64,000 nucleotides of DNA, taken from NCBI GenBank assembly GCA_028554795.2, contig CM068839.1:39213006-39277005 (forward strand). Direction: 5' to 3'. A program made the translations under genes and the position numbers. The stretch comes from Sinohyriopsis cumingii. Lineage: Eukaryota; Mollusca; Bivalvia; Unionida; Unionidae. The notes under the pieces are model-generated. The model ran no database searches and had not been told where the DNA came from. It was given only the letters and a program-made list of their open reading frames with translations. Below, in pieces: positions 35,996-45,202 of this stretch; position 1 is the stretch's first letter, and the number at the start of each line of letters is the position of its first letter.

Positions 35996-37174
35996 ATGGT
36001 ACATCCAGAATCTCATACTGCAAGAACAGCACGAGAACGATTAGAAGCAATTAAAAAATTTCTTCCCGTGCGAGATTCATTTAGAAAAAATCTACAAGCG
36101 CAACAAGAAGCACAAGTTGAGTACGAAGAAGACACTAAAAAACTGTTTAAGCCCGTCACTGCAGCTACTGAACAAGTTACAACAGTCACCAAAGAGGATC
36201 TTCTTCCGGTATCAAAACAAACAGCAGAACAAGCTGAAAAATTAGCAAGAAGAACTAAACAGACAAAGAAGATTTTACGAGATCTTCCACCTGGCATAGC
36301 CAGGGAAATAGCTGCGGCTCAACCTCCACCTGTTGGTGAGGAAATACTTGAAAGTATTGGAAAACTTCGTGCTGAAGTCGCCGACGTGCAAAAAAAACAT
36401 ACACCTGAACCAAAACCAATAAAAAAAGAAAACGTAGAATTGATTGCAAGATTTAAGGAAGGTTTCATCGAAGATATTAGAAATACTAGAAGAGAAAAAC
36501 TACCTGAAAAAATATTAATTAGTATATTTAATAAATCTATAATTTTAAAACCTAGTTATGAAAAAGTAAGTGATGATGATCTTATTAAATGGATATATCG
36601 TGTATATAGAAATAAAAAACAAGTTAGAAAGGATGATTTTGAATATAGAAATCTTCATCAAGAAATAAGAAGACTTTATGGAGAGCAAATAAAACAACTA
36701 GAACAAGGAGAACTCTTCCAGTATCAACTTCCTCCACCTCTGCAACATATAGAACAACAGCAATCTTCTTCACCGCAAAAACCATCTGGAGAGAAAAGGA
36801 AGCAGATGGCAAAAGAAATGAAGCGAAAAGCAGAAGAAAAATGGAAACAAGAAGAAGAAATATTAAAAAATATAGAAACTAAACAACGGGAGAAATTACG
36901 TTCCCTGGGTAAAGAAAGAGATCCTGGTGATGATACTCCGAGCGCTGTAGGAAGTGGTTTTCTGACTACGTCGGGAGAAAACAATTTTATTTGTCCTGAT
37001 AATATCATTAATGATGTGTCACGGTTAGAGGTTCTCATAGGAGGAAAACGTGCCGGAAATAATTCACCAAAAATAATTAATGAAGCATCTGATATTTGTC
37101 GGCGATTATTTCAGGATGGTATCATGGATATCGGCGTTTACCGAGAACTTATCGATGAACTTGCTGATGACTAG
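35996..37174 (+). CDS. Unknown 392-aa coiled-coil protein, first virion-module gene
   Basis: It starts 15 bp inside the left repeat after a TATTAAAAATA stretch. The N-terminal 130 residues are rich in Ala, Gln, Glu and Lys and predicted helical. Residues about 150-240 hold a denser basic part (KPSYEKVSDDDLIKWIYRVY), which could be a small globular domain. Residues 265-305 are a strongly charged helix (KRKQMAKEMKRKAEEKWKQE). The last 45 residues (IGGKRAGNNSPKIINEAS onward) form a separate amphipathic block. No known domain was recognised. Its place at the head of the capsid genes suggests a virion or scaffold role, which is inference. Confidence 0.75.
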   Translation: MVHPESHTARTARERLEAIKKFLPVRDSFRKNLQAQQEAQVEYEEDTKKLFKPVTAATEQVTTVTKEDLLPVSKQTAEQAEKLARRTKQTKKILRDLPPGIAREIAAAQPPPVGEEILESIGKLRAEVADVQKKHTPEPKPIKKENVELIARFKEGFIEDIRNTRREKLPEKILISIFNKSIILKPSYEKVSDDDLIKWIYRVYRNKKQVRKDDFEYRNLHQEIRRLYGEQIKQLEQGELFQYQLPPPLQHIEQQQSSSPQKPSGEKRKQMAKEMKRKAEEKWKQEEEILKNIETKQREKLRSLGKERDPGDDTPSAVGSGFLTTSGENNFICPDNIINDVSRLEVLIGGKRAGNNSPKIINEASDICRRLFQDGIMDIGVYRELIDELADD

Positions 37175-37185
37175 TTGTTAAATAA

Positions 37186-37692
37186 ATGGTAAATAAAAAT
37201 AAGATGATCATACATAATAATCATCGTAAACCCATGCAGGTCAGAGCGGTAAACTCACGATTACCAATCTACAGAGCTACTTACGGAGATGGACTTGGTG
37301 ATGTTATTCAGGGATTATTTACAAGGATAGCCCCAAAAGTAGCACCTATTGCAAAACAATTATCGATGAAAGCTATTGATATTGTTCGTGATAAAGCGCC
37401 TGGTGCAATTGTCAATGTTGCTGTTAAGGCGTTCTCGGCAATCAAAGAAAGACTAGCACGATTATTGCGACGAAAACAACAACCGGTGAAACTGGCAAGT
37501 ACTGAGGTGATGCCAGCAGACGTAAGTAAAATAATAAATCAGGCTGCAAATCAAAAACTAGCGGCGATATCTGAAGAAGCAGAAAGAAATTTGATAGCAG
37601 ATCAAAGACTCAGTGAACCAGGGAATAATATTTCAAGCATGATATCAGGGAGTGGAATTTCTAAACCCGGTTTTCGTGTTAGACGAAAATAA
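37186..37692 (+). CDS. Small basic protein, possible virion core or membrane-active protein
   Basis: 168 residues, 11 bp after the previous stop. After a short basic start there is a Gly-rich amphipathic segment (YGDGLGDVIQGLFTRIAP), then helices rich in Ala, Val and Lys, an Arg/Lys cluster (ERLARLLRRKQQP) and a GSGISKPGFRVRRK tail. Small basic or amphipathic proteins at this position in adenovirus-like genomes are core or internal proteins. That role is inferred from size, charge and location only. The stop lies 10 bp before the capsid gene. Confidence 0.65.
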   Translation: MVNKNKMIIHNNHRKPMQVRAVNSRLPIYRATYGDGLGDVIQGLFTRIAPKVAPIAKQLSMKAIDIVRDKAPGAIVNVAVKAFSAIKERLARLLRRKQQPVKLASTEVMPADVSKIINQAANQKLAAISEEAERNLIADQRLSEPGNNISSMISGSGISKPGFRVRRK

Positions 37693-37702
37693 TTATAATA
37701 AA

Positions 37703-39075
37703 ATGTTTAAGCGTGAATCAGACACAGCATTTGACATGGAAGCACCTGTCCTTAAAGATGAATCGGTACGTGATTATCAGTTTTATTCTTATGAAGCACG
37801 AATACCAAATCAACGTGGAAGAATTGAACTACAAGTTCATGATACAAGTAGATACTTTTTACCCGCTGAGGTTTTTCTTGAGGTAGAAGGTACAATTATA
37901 AAAACGGATGACACTAATTATGCAGATGCAGTAAAAATTGGTTTTGTCAACAACGGGATCATGGCACTGTTTGATAGCGCCACTTATATGATCTATGGAA
38001 AAAATATCGAATCGATCCAGAAAGATGTCGACGTTGCTACAACAATAATAGGATTAGCAAGATATTCTGATGATTATACAAGATCAGCAGGCCCTGCAAT
38101 GATGTTTGTGAAAGATAACTCCAATAACCCTGAAAGCGATCCGTATAATATAAGACGACCAAGAAATTTTGCCGATAACGCTGATGCTGATGTGTGGCCA
38201 GTGGTTCATGGTGCTAGCGAAAATTTCAACCTGGGATTTGCAGCACGTAGAAATATGTTGTCTACTGGCAATAGAAGATTCTCATGTGCAATTCCACTAT
38301 CGCATACTTTTTGATTTTGTAGAAATTTTAGGAAGGTTATTTTTGGAGCTAGACACACGGTTGTTCTTGTGCGAAAAGGTGATGATAACGATGCTCTGTG
38401 GAGACCTGCTGGTGATGCTGGTAAAGTAATATTGTCTAAACTTTCATTATGGATGCCGGTAATGACTCCAACGATCGCAGTAGAACAAAAATTAATTTCT
38501 TTCATGGACGCTGGTGGTAAATCCTTGTTGTCATGGTTAACAACAAGCACAGACAGTATGCAAACTAACGTTAACGGTCAGTTTACATGGCATATAGCAT
38601 CACAACAGGGGTTTTTGCACCGCGACATATTTTTATTGCGTTTCAGGAAACTAATCGATTAGGTTCACAAGTTCGCTCTCATATGATATTTGATAAATTA
38701 GGTGTCACAGATATTTCTTTGCGGATAAACGGACAACAAGAACCAACGGAGAATATACAACTAAATTATGAACAAAATCACATAGCGCATGCATATCATC
38801 GTTTAATGTCGTTCATGGGACGTGATCAAAATATAGATACTGGGTTGCAAATATCACGATTAGATTTCAGAACTTTATATCCGATTTATTATTTTTCATT
38901 GGAGCATCTTGATCTTTCAAAACAATCTGTCGCTGATATACATCTTAAAGCAACACTGAATACAGGTGGTGTTGATTATAGAGCAATCGCGGTCATACTT
39001 AGCGATAAGGCCATGTTACTTGAAGGCGGTAGTGGTCGAATGAGGGTCGTTGATGCACCGGTGGAAAATCTTTAA
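37703..39075 (+). pseudogene. Major capsid protein (double jelly-roll type), frame-broken
   Basis: The ATG at 37703 follows the previous stop by 10 bp. A longer start at 37652 would overlap that gene and is not preferred. The product would be about 450 residues, the size of Polinton double jelly-roll capsid proteins, with beta-rich sequence throughout and no enzyme motif. The assignment rests on length, position before the protease and remembered family patterns such as the RRFSCAIPLSH and LWMPVMTPT segments. The frame is disturbed between about 38305 and 38330 (a T run and an A/T run) and again near 38605-38612 (a G/T run). The intact parts are 37703-38314, about 38330-38610 and about 38600-39075. 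As read, it cannot make a full capsid subunit. Confidence 0.7.
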
Positions 39076-39109
39076 TCGTGTTATTTAGAAAAATATATTT
39101 TATATAAAA

Positions 39110-39661
39110 ATGTCGTATGGTCATGTTAATGTTACTCTGACTCCTGGTCAGGTCAAAAAGCTTCAATCAAAAACCGCCAACAAATGCGGAACTAAAATAT
39201 CACTAAAACGAGATCAAATTGGTGGTGGTCCAAACAAATTATCGTTGACAAATAATCAGATTAAACATTTCAATAAAGCCCTGGAATCAAAAACTGGAGT
39301 TCAATTTCATCTTTCCCCGAGCGCCATCAAAGACATGTTTAAAACCGTTGGTATATTTCCACTTCTTGCGGCTATTCCAGCGTTAATAGCTGCTGCTGCT
39401 GCTCCAGCCGTAGCAAAAGCAGCCGCGTTAGGTGCTGTTGGAACAGCTGCTGGAATGGCTCTAAAGAAAGCAACTGGAAGTGGATACAAAAAAAGGACGC
39501 GGTCTGAGATTACCGGGATCTCGTTGGGGAAGAGGTCTGAGGCTTCCACGTTAGATACTCCAGCATCAAATTTTGATTTACTTGATGCCGCTAAAAAATT
39601 AAAAATAAAAGCCTTTAGGGGTGTTTTTTATGCGAGATCAATTACCAAAACAACCGAATAA
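39110..39661 (+). CDS. Membrane-active/DNA-associated virion protein running into protease start
   Basis: 183 codons after a TATATAAAA stretch. The N-terminal 85 residues are polar and basic (LTPGQVKKLQSKTANKC). Residues 83-120 are a long Ala-rich hydrophobic helix (FPLLAAIPALIAAAAAPAVA), like the membrane-lytic segment of adenovirus-type internal proteins. A basic cluster (GYKKRTRSE) follows. The last 35 codons before the overlap (SNFDLLDAAKKLKIKAFRGV) look like the N-terminus of the protease. The frame changes at a T run near 39625. Either the two proteins are naturally fused or the protease start has been lost here. Confidence 0.6.
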   Translation: MSYGHVNVTLTPGQVKKLQSKTANKCGTKISLKRDQIGGGPNKLSLTNNQIKHFNKALESKTGVQFHLSPSAIKDMFKTVGIFPLLAAIPALIAAAAAPAVAKAAALGAVGTAAGMALKKATGSGYKKRTRSEITGISLGKRSEASTLDTPASNFDLLDAAKKLKIKAFRGVFYARSITKTTE

Positions 39662-39980
39662 ACTCGAAACAGGTATTATTAATCTCGATGAACGTTCTGG
39701 ACCCGGTACTGATTGGGTATCATACGCGGTTGATCCACGTGGAATCGTTTATTTTGATTCGTACGGGTTAGCTCCACCTGCTGAATTTATCAAGTATGTC
39801 GCACCACTCCACGCGAAAGTTTGGTATTCAACTCTACCCACACAAACAATGACAGATCCGCCAATATGCGGCCGTGAAGTAATTAATGTATTCGACGCTA
39901 TATCAAAATCATCCAAACCACCACATAAGGTCGTGCATGATTATACAAGTAACAGATTCGTTTCGCGTAAAGCGTTTTAA
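39621..39980 (+). pseudogene. Adenain-type cysteine protease (PRO), damaged
   Basis: Maturation proteases of this family use a His-Asp/Glu-Cys triad to cleave capsid precursors. This 119-codon segment holds GPGTDWVSY, YFDSYGLAPP and DPPICGREV. The second and third blocks supply the acidic residue (Asp46) and the nucleophile (Cys83). In the first block the residue expected to be the catalytic His is Asp (residue 31). The N-terminal part of the domain is in another frame, at the end of the preceding ORF. With a split frame and a missing His the enzyme is probably inactive. Confidence 0.75.
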
Positions 39981-39998
39981 ACAACATGTCTTATTATA

Positions 39999-41050
39999 AT
40001 GGTTGATATTTACGGAAGAAGATCTTCACGCGTTAAGAACAAACCGGCGATGTTGATCTGTCGAAGTATGCGACTAAGGATGACCTCGCTGATATTATGA
40101 ACCTGGCTGGAGTTGACCCAGATGAGGTTATTTTTCAAGATCGATATGGTAAACTAAAAACGAGCAATATTAAATGGAATGATATAGTTCGACGAGTACT
40201 AGGTGCGGTAACAGATAATATTCCTGTGTTCACTGACGGCGGCAGAATCAGAGATTCGAGTGTATCATTTACAACCATTAGAGATGAAATTGGAAGAAGC
40301 GTTGCTAATCGCGTGAAAAATACCGGCGACACAATGACGGGTGAACTCAGCATGAACGGAAATAAAATAGTAGTTTTAAGAGATCCAACATCCGACGAAG
40401 ATGCTGCAACGAAAAAGTATGTTGACATTAGCTATGGTACCGTAGATGGTAAATTATCCACGTTACGGGCTGAGTATGATGTTCACGTGGGCGCTTTTGG
40501 AAGATTTCGCAGAAACCATCAAAAAACCACAGAAGAATTCTTCGGCACTCCGCACTCCGTTGACATAAAACTCGTTGATATCAAAACCAACATTGACACG
40601 ATCAAACAAACACAGCAAGATATCAAGACCAACATTGACACGATCAAACAAACACAGCAAAACATCGTAGCGGGAATTCCTGAGATCGTTAACAAAACCG
40701 GTCTGATTAAAATTCCAACCGGAATAACTCCCGGACATATCACAAACATCGTATACACAGTATCATCGGGATTTGCAACGTGGTCGCAGCAAAATAATAC
40801 TATCAAATATACCGCAACAGTCACTGGCGTGTACAGGTTGTCCGTGTTCAGTGCTGCGCGATTTGAGATCTTCACAACGTTTCCATGGCGTCATTCCACC
40901 GACAGGTTTTCCGGGGTTGTATCTGTTATATTAAATAACGGAACCGAAGAAATATTTATTCTGGAAGCAGCTGACAAGAAATTAACCGCAACATCTTACT
41001 GGTGGTGTTTGGAATTTGTAGCTGAAACACCTCAATTGGTTACTGCATAA
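39999..41050 (+). pseudogene. Fibre-like protein with phage-tail-fibre repeat and beta-sandwich head
   Basis: The ATG at 39999 is preceded by TTATTATA. The frame shifts near 40041-40050, after which it is open (first ATG 40097) to 41050. Numbered from 40097, residues 70-110 carry GDTMTGELSMNGNKI and then DAATKKYVD, a pattern shared with bacteriophage tail-fibre shafts. Residues about 155-185 have a 14-residue unit (DIKTNIDTIKQTQQ) twice, which fits a trimeric coiled coil. The last 120 residues look like a compact beta-sandwich (GVYRLSVFSA, ATSYWWCLEFVAE) resembling C1q/TNF-like heads. The likely role is host-cell attachment. The architecture is inferred from sequence pattern only. Confidence 0.6.
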
Positions 41051-41056
41051 AAATAT

Positions 41057-41542
41057 ATGGACGGTGCACAATACAGATACAATCAAGCGCGTGAATGGCA
41101 GGCGGCGCTAAAAGATCAAGTCGAACAATATACAGTAAAAGTAAAAAAATATTGACGACGATTAGTTATCGTTGATGTAATTGTTTATTCAGTATCCGCT
41201 GCTGTTGCTGAAACGGGTGTTATATTATCAGCGGTGACAATGATGGCACCAGTAGCTGTAACTATTTGTATTTCAGCGGCAACAACGATTGCAGGTGTGC
41301 TCAATATCATCGCAAAAAAAATATGTACTTGCACGAACGAAAAATTATCCGATTGCATGATAAAATTACACACAGCGACGGTAGCATACTCGAAATTATC
41401 CTCGTTGTTATCAGCGAGTCTCGGTGATGGAATTATATCCGATTTCGAGTTTTCAATGATGACTAAAATATACGACGAAGGTATCGGTATTAAAGATACA
41501 AATACTAATAATGACAGAATTACTCCAGCAGATCGTGACTAA
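41057..41542 (+). pseudogene. Small hydrophobic protein interrupted by in-frame TGA
   Basis: A start at 41057 after AAAATAT gives 32 codons (MDGAQYRYNQAREWQ...) to a TGA at 41153-41155. The same frame is then open to 41542, with an internal ATG at 41234. The second part has a hydrophobic region (residues about 50-80 of the whole frame, VTMMAPVAVTICIS) and then a soluble helical part ending SASLGDGIISDFEF. I recall similar small proteins in other Polintons but cannot name a function. It could be a broken gene, two genes, or a gene starting at 41234. The end overlaps the penton gene by 32 bp. Confidence 0.5.
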
Positions 41543-42937
41543 CACAACTCCGCCAAAGATAACGATGATCTCGGTAAGTTCATCTAATCCTGAATTTAGT
41601 ATTAATTTTCCTACTGCAATTCCAGTAAAAGAAATAGCGTTAGCTCAATTACGGGTATATTACAGCTGGCCAAATATCAGATCAAAATCATTTCATGGTA
41701 CACCAGCAAATAATTCGCTCGTATTTGCTAACAAGAACAAACCAGATGGTACTCCTGACTGGATAGATGTTGGAATACCCACTGGTAGTTATGAGATTGA
41801 AGATATCAATGAGGAATTTCAGCGTAGAATAAAATCAATAACCGGAAAAGAAGCAAAAATATCAATTAATGTTCACGAACCGACGCTATCTTCGACGGTT
41901 GAGATACATTCTCCTGATTACGTCGTTGATATTTATCAATCCACGATAAGATCCGTACTAGGTTGGCCGGATGTTCCCCCGGTGTATGAAGGACCACCAG
42001 AACCGAAAAAATCTGATTATGTCACAGATGGACAATCATATCACGAAATTGATATAGTGTATAAAAAAAACGTTAATCGATGTAAAAAAAAACAAGGGCT
42101 GGTGATGATGCGGTTTTTTATTTGCCTGATGGAGATATATTTTCTTGGACATTTTACTCTGAAAAAACAAAATCCAGAATAGTTGCCTTAATTGGTATTA
42201 GCAAAATTGAACTTACTAAAATATTTACAGAAATTAATAAACATCATAAACAACAACTAGAGCAACTACAACAGTACTTTCAAGAACATCTTTTTAATAT
42301 AACAAGCTCACTCAAAGAAATCATTACGCGTATAGAAATATTAAATCAACTTGTTTCCGACATGGAATATCTCAACCAGCGATTAATTAATGCAGTAATT
42401 AATGCTGAAGCAGACCACCATAGCAAAAAGCTTTCTTTAGATAAGTATAAAATAAAAGAAGCTGATCTACCAAATTTTAAATTCTCCGGATATAACGCGA
42501 ATGAACTAAAAAAATCTGTCAATGATGTCATTGATGAATATTTTCCTAAAATACTCGATGCATGGAAAAAACTAGCACCACCTCCAACTGTTTTAAGATA
42601 TAATAATGATCCACATGGCGGCGGCAGACACGTTTCTCCGGGAATCGTTAATATAACCAGCACTATCGTGGTCAATCTGGTTTGTGACGTAGTCGATGGC
42701 AGCTATCAAATAGATCTCGGAAAATCAAATCAGGCTCAACAAGGATATATTTTATATACATTTACACCACAAGTTTCCTCCGGAAGTTTAATCGTGCAAG
42801 AACCAACTAATCCTGTTTATCTGCGGTGTCACAATAATATGTTAACACGAATAAATTTTAAGCTCACAGACCACCTCAATCGCTTAATTGACATACGTGG
42901 AGAGGGGCTTGTGATAAATCTGTATGTGAAATCGTAG
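41511..42937 (+). pseudogene. Minor capsid/penton protein with coiled-coil insertion, frameshifted
   Basis: The N-terminal half (41511-42090) shows the penton-type jelly-roll start with VGIPTGSYEIEDIN and an IRSVLGW block. The C-terminal half (about 42095-42937) ends RLIDIRGEGLVINLYV, the usual closing strand. The frame changes at a run of nine A at 42084-42092. Between the two conserved parts lie about 170 residues that are mostly charged heptad-like helix (HHKQQLEQLQQYFQEH, ELKKSVNDVIDEYFP), which this family does not normally have at this point. It follows the small hydrophobic gene with overlap, and an unknown gene follows at 42975. Confidence 0.65.
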
Positions 42938-42974
42938 ATCTTTGATCTCGAATTAATCAAGTAAATATTATATA

Positions 42975-43229
42975 ATGTACCAGCACGTGAGGGTTTTTAT
43001 ACACGACAAAGAAGTACTTGAAAACGCTGTTCTGATGGCGTTTTCACAAAACATGGAGCAATTTAACGTTAATTTAGTTATTGATGAATACGGAGGTGAG
43101 GATTTCTTATTAACACAAGAACAGTTAGATGAGCTCCGTCAAAAACATATTATCGAGATCATTTGTAGCAGAGATCAGATTCTAAATTATGCACACTCCT
43201 GCATTAAAGTCGATCAACTTAAAAAATAA
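42975..43229 (+). CDS. Unknown 84-aa protein
   Basis: A short ORF with a TATTATATAATG start context identical in style to its neighbours, and therefore probably real. The product is mixed alpha/beta by composition (VRVFIHDKEVLENAVL, LTQEQLDELRQKH), with no transmembrane segment and no known motif. It is the last gene of the plus-strand virion module, ahead of the repeat-rich non-coding zone. Confidence 0.55.
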   Translation: MYQHVRVFIHDKEVLENAVLMAFSQNMEQFNVNLVIDEYGGEDFLLTQEQLDELRQKHIIEIICSRDQILNYAHSCIKVDQLKK

Positions 43230-43412
43230 TATTCCAGAATGAATAAAATAAGGAGCGGATTAAGAAATATTTTATTTTATTTTATTTTATCAGAAATATT
43301 TTATTTTATTTTATCAGAAATATTTTTTTTCTGAATTTCAGTGAAAAATCAACAAATTTCGTGTTTTTGATGGGTATTTTACCCACTGCGTGATTTTGTC
43401 CATTAGATCGTC

Positions 43413-43636
43413 GGGGTAAGTTGCTTGATTCTCTAATTGATTTCAATTGAATAAAATATCAAAACCAGTAAAAACCAATAAATCAGTAAAAAATTACATA
43501 TTTTTTTAGATAATTTTACTGATATTTGAGCTAATTTTACTGATATTTGAGCTAATTTTACTGATTTTTTCTAATTTTTGTTGGTTTTGGTATTTTATTC
43601 AATTGAAATCAATTAGAGAATCAAGCAACTTACCCC
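43413..43636. repeat. Large palindrome, arms about 83 bp
   Basis: The left arm starts ggggtaagttgcttgattct and the right arm ends with its inverse, agaatcaagcaacttacccc. Arms of about 83 bp match with few mismatches and enclose about 55 bp that hold repeats of aattttactgatatttgagc. It could form a cruciform or a transcript hairpin. Confidence 0.85.
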
Positions 43637-43674
43637 TACATCTGATGGATAATTCAGAAAATAAAATAAATAAT

Positions 43675-43812
43675 AAATCTGAGTACCAACTAACCCATCA
43701 AAATTACGAAATTGATCATTTTACATAAATCTGAGTACCAACTAACCCATCAAAATTATGAAATTGATCATTTTACATAAATCTGAGTACCAACTAGCCC
43801 ATCAATTTCAGA
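43675..43812 (+). repeat. 52-bp tandem repeat, 2.6 copies
   Basis: The unit begins aaatctgagtaccaactaac and continues ccatcaaaattacgaaattg. Two full copies and a partial third are almost identical. Confidence 0.85.
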
Positions 43813-43826
43813 AAAAAATAAAATAT

Positions 43827-44098
43827 TTCAGAATATAATGCCAGAATAAATATAATATTTCAGAATAAATACAATATTTCAGAATAAATATAATATTTCA
43901 GAATAAATACAATATTTCAGAATAAATATAATATTTCAGAATATAATGTCAGAATAAATATAATATTTCAGAATATAATCTCAGAATAAATATAATCTCA
44001 GAATAAATAAATAATAATTTAGAATAAATAAATAATAATTCAGAAATAAATAAAATATTTCAGAATAAATATAATCCCAGAATAAATAAATAATTAAT
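43827..44098 (+). repeat. ttcagaataaatataat array
   Basis: More than ten copies of a 15-25-bp unit built on ttcagaataaata with small changes. It is not CRISPR-like: there are no unique spacers. The end of the minus-strand gene at 44099 abuts it. Confidence 0.8.
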
Positions 44099-44473
44099 TC
44101 AGACAGGGGTGCTTTGGTCGTTACCCGCTGACATAATTTTTCTTAAGTATCTTATGCGGGTACTGATTGTTTTATTCGTTTCGTACTCGTGTGATAACAG
44201 CGATCTGACCTTTTCTACTGCGACAGAAAGAGGAACAAATTTATTTACTTGATCATCGCTCACCATAGCCAGTGACTGAAACATAGCTGACTGAATCCGC
44301 TTTATGAACTTATATTGAGATGATAGAACGTACTTATTTTCGTTCTTAAGCTCTCCTAATGTTTCAAAATCAGATATTATTTTTTCAGGATTTAGTTCAT
44401 CAGATATATTAATTCTGTTTTCTTCTAGTTTTTTGATAGCAGAAATAATGTCATTGATATTTTCATGGTTCAT
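44099..44473 (-). CDS. Unknown 124-aa helical protein
   Basis: It starts at the TATATTATATAATG context on the minus strand, the same as the gene at 42975. It is mostly charged helix (NINDIISAIKKLEENRIN, then TRIRYLRKIMSAGN) without Cys, membrane segments or known motifs. It is isolated between two repeat zones. A regulatory or virion-associated role cannot be told from sequence. Confidence 0.55.
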   Translation of the reverse strand: MNHENINDIISAIKKLEENRINISDELNPEKIISDFETLGELKNENKYVLSSQYKFIKRIQSAMFQSLAMVSDDQVNKFVPLSVAVEKVRSLLSHEYETNKTISTRIRYLRKIMSAGNDQSTPV

Positions 44474-44517
44474 TATATAATATATAAATCTTTAAAATAA
44501 AAAAAATTATCCCTAGA

Positions 44518-44815
44518 ACCCCTATCGAGTCTTTAGCGAGTTCGTCGGGATGTTTCAAGGACGGCACAGCCAAGAACTCGCAGATTGCCATCGCATTCTA
44601 CCAGGTTCACCAGGCACACAGAACATTTAATTAATGAAGAGCCCCTATCGAGTCTTTAGCGAGCTCAGATTATGCATGGACGGCACATATATTATGAAAT
44701 GGAACCTCCATTCGAGTCTTTTAGCAGGTTCATTATGCAATGAATGACGGCACAAACATATATTATGAAATGGGACCTCTATTCGAGTCTTTTAGCAGGT
44801 TCATTAAGTATGTAA
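44518..44815 (+). repeat. Four diverged repeats: cgagtctttagcgagttc ... gacggcac
   Basis: Copies at about 44520, 44642, 44706 and 44768 share c-tatcgagtctttagcgag or attcgagtcttttagcagg, followed 20-30 bp later by gacggcac. Units of about 62-65 bp, the last three nearly head to tail. Confidence 0.75.
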
Positions 44816-44897
44816 TGAAATATATATAATGAGATGAAATATATGTAACGAGATGTAATGAATGAATGAATGAAATGAGATGTAATGTAATGAGGCC

Positions 44898-44998
44898 ATT
44901 TTCTCCGCGAGAACACCCCCCCCACAATAATCAACCCGTGGGAAATACAAAAACATGTATCTACCACGTTTGACATGATAGGATGGTGTTCTCGCGGA
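44898..44998. repeat. Hairpin: ctccgcgagaacacc / ggtgttctcgcggag
   Basis: A perfect 15-bp inverted repeat around a loop of about 70 bp, unusually GC-rich for this element. Confidence 0.8.
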
Positions 44999-45202
44999 GA
45001 GGGGCTGGCGGTGCCCCAATTAATTATAAAAATCGCTAATATGCGTAACCACCCGACCAATTGTCAGTCATGGGATTCGATCCTGGACCGCGAGCATCAC
45101 AGTCCAATACGATACTGATTGAGCTATCAAATCTTGTTAGAAACATATGTTTCGAAAGTTAATATATAACATCGGAACTAATTTCAAATATATTTACACT
45201 GA

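Larger units (their letters stand above)
43230..44098. other. Repeat-rich non-coding zone between convergent genes
   Basis: It holds, in order, ttattttattttatcagaaa repeats (43265-43325), a large palindrome (43413-43636), a 52-bp tandem repeat (43675-43812) and an array of ttcagaataaatataat units (43827-44098). It is extremely AT-rich. It separates the plus-strand virion module from the minus-strand gene at 44099. Confidence 0.8.

Noticed and set aside
43827-44098. CRISPR-like look of the regularly repeated array
   Set aside because: Units are directly contiguous or separated by non-unique AT-rich sequence. There are no spacers or cas genes, and the context is eukaryotic.
44779-45060. Two overlapping minus-strand ORFs rich in Tyr, His and Ile
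   Set aside because: They translate the repeat zone (atgtaatgaatgaatgaa and the hairpin) and have no start context like the real Polinton genes.
45063-45135. tRNA-like sequence on the minus strand (D-arm-like tagctcaatcagta, T-arm-like ggatcgaatcc)
   Set aside because: The anticodon stem does not pair, the acceptor stem is absent and the T arm is one base short. At best it is a tRNA-derived fragment.
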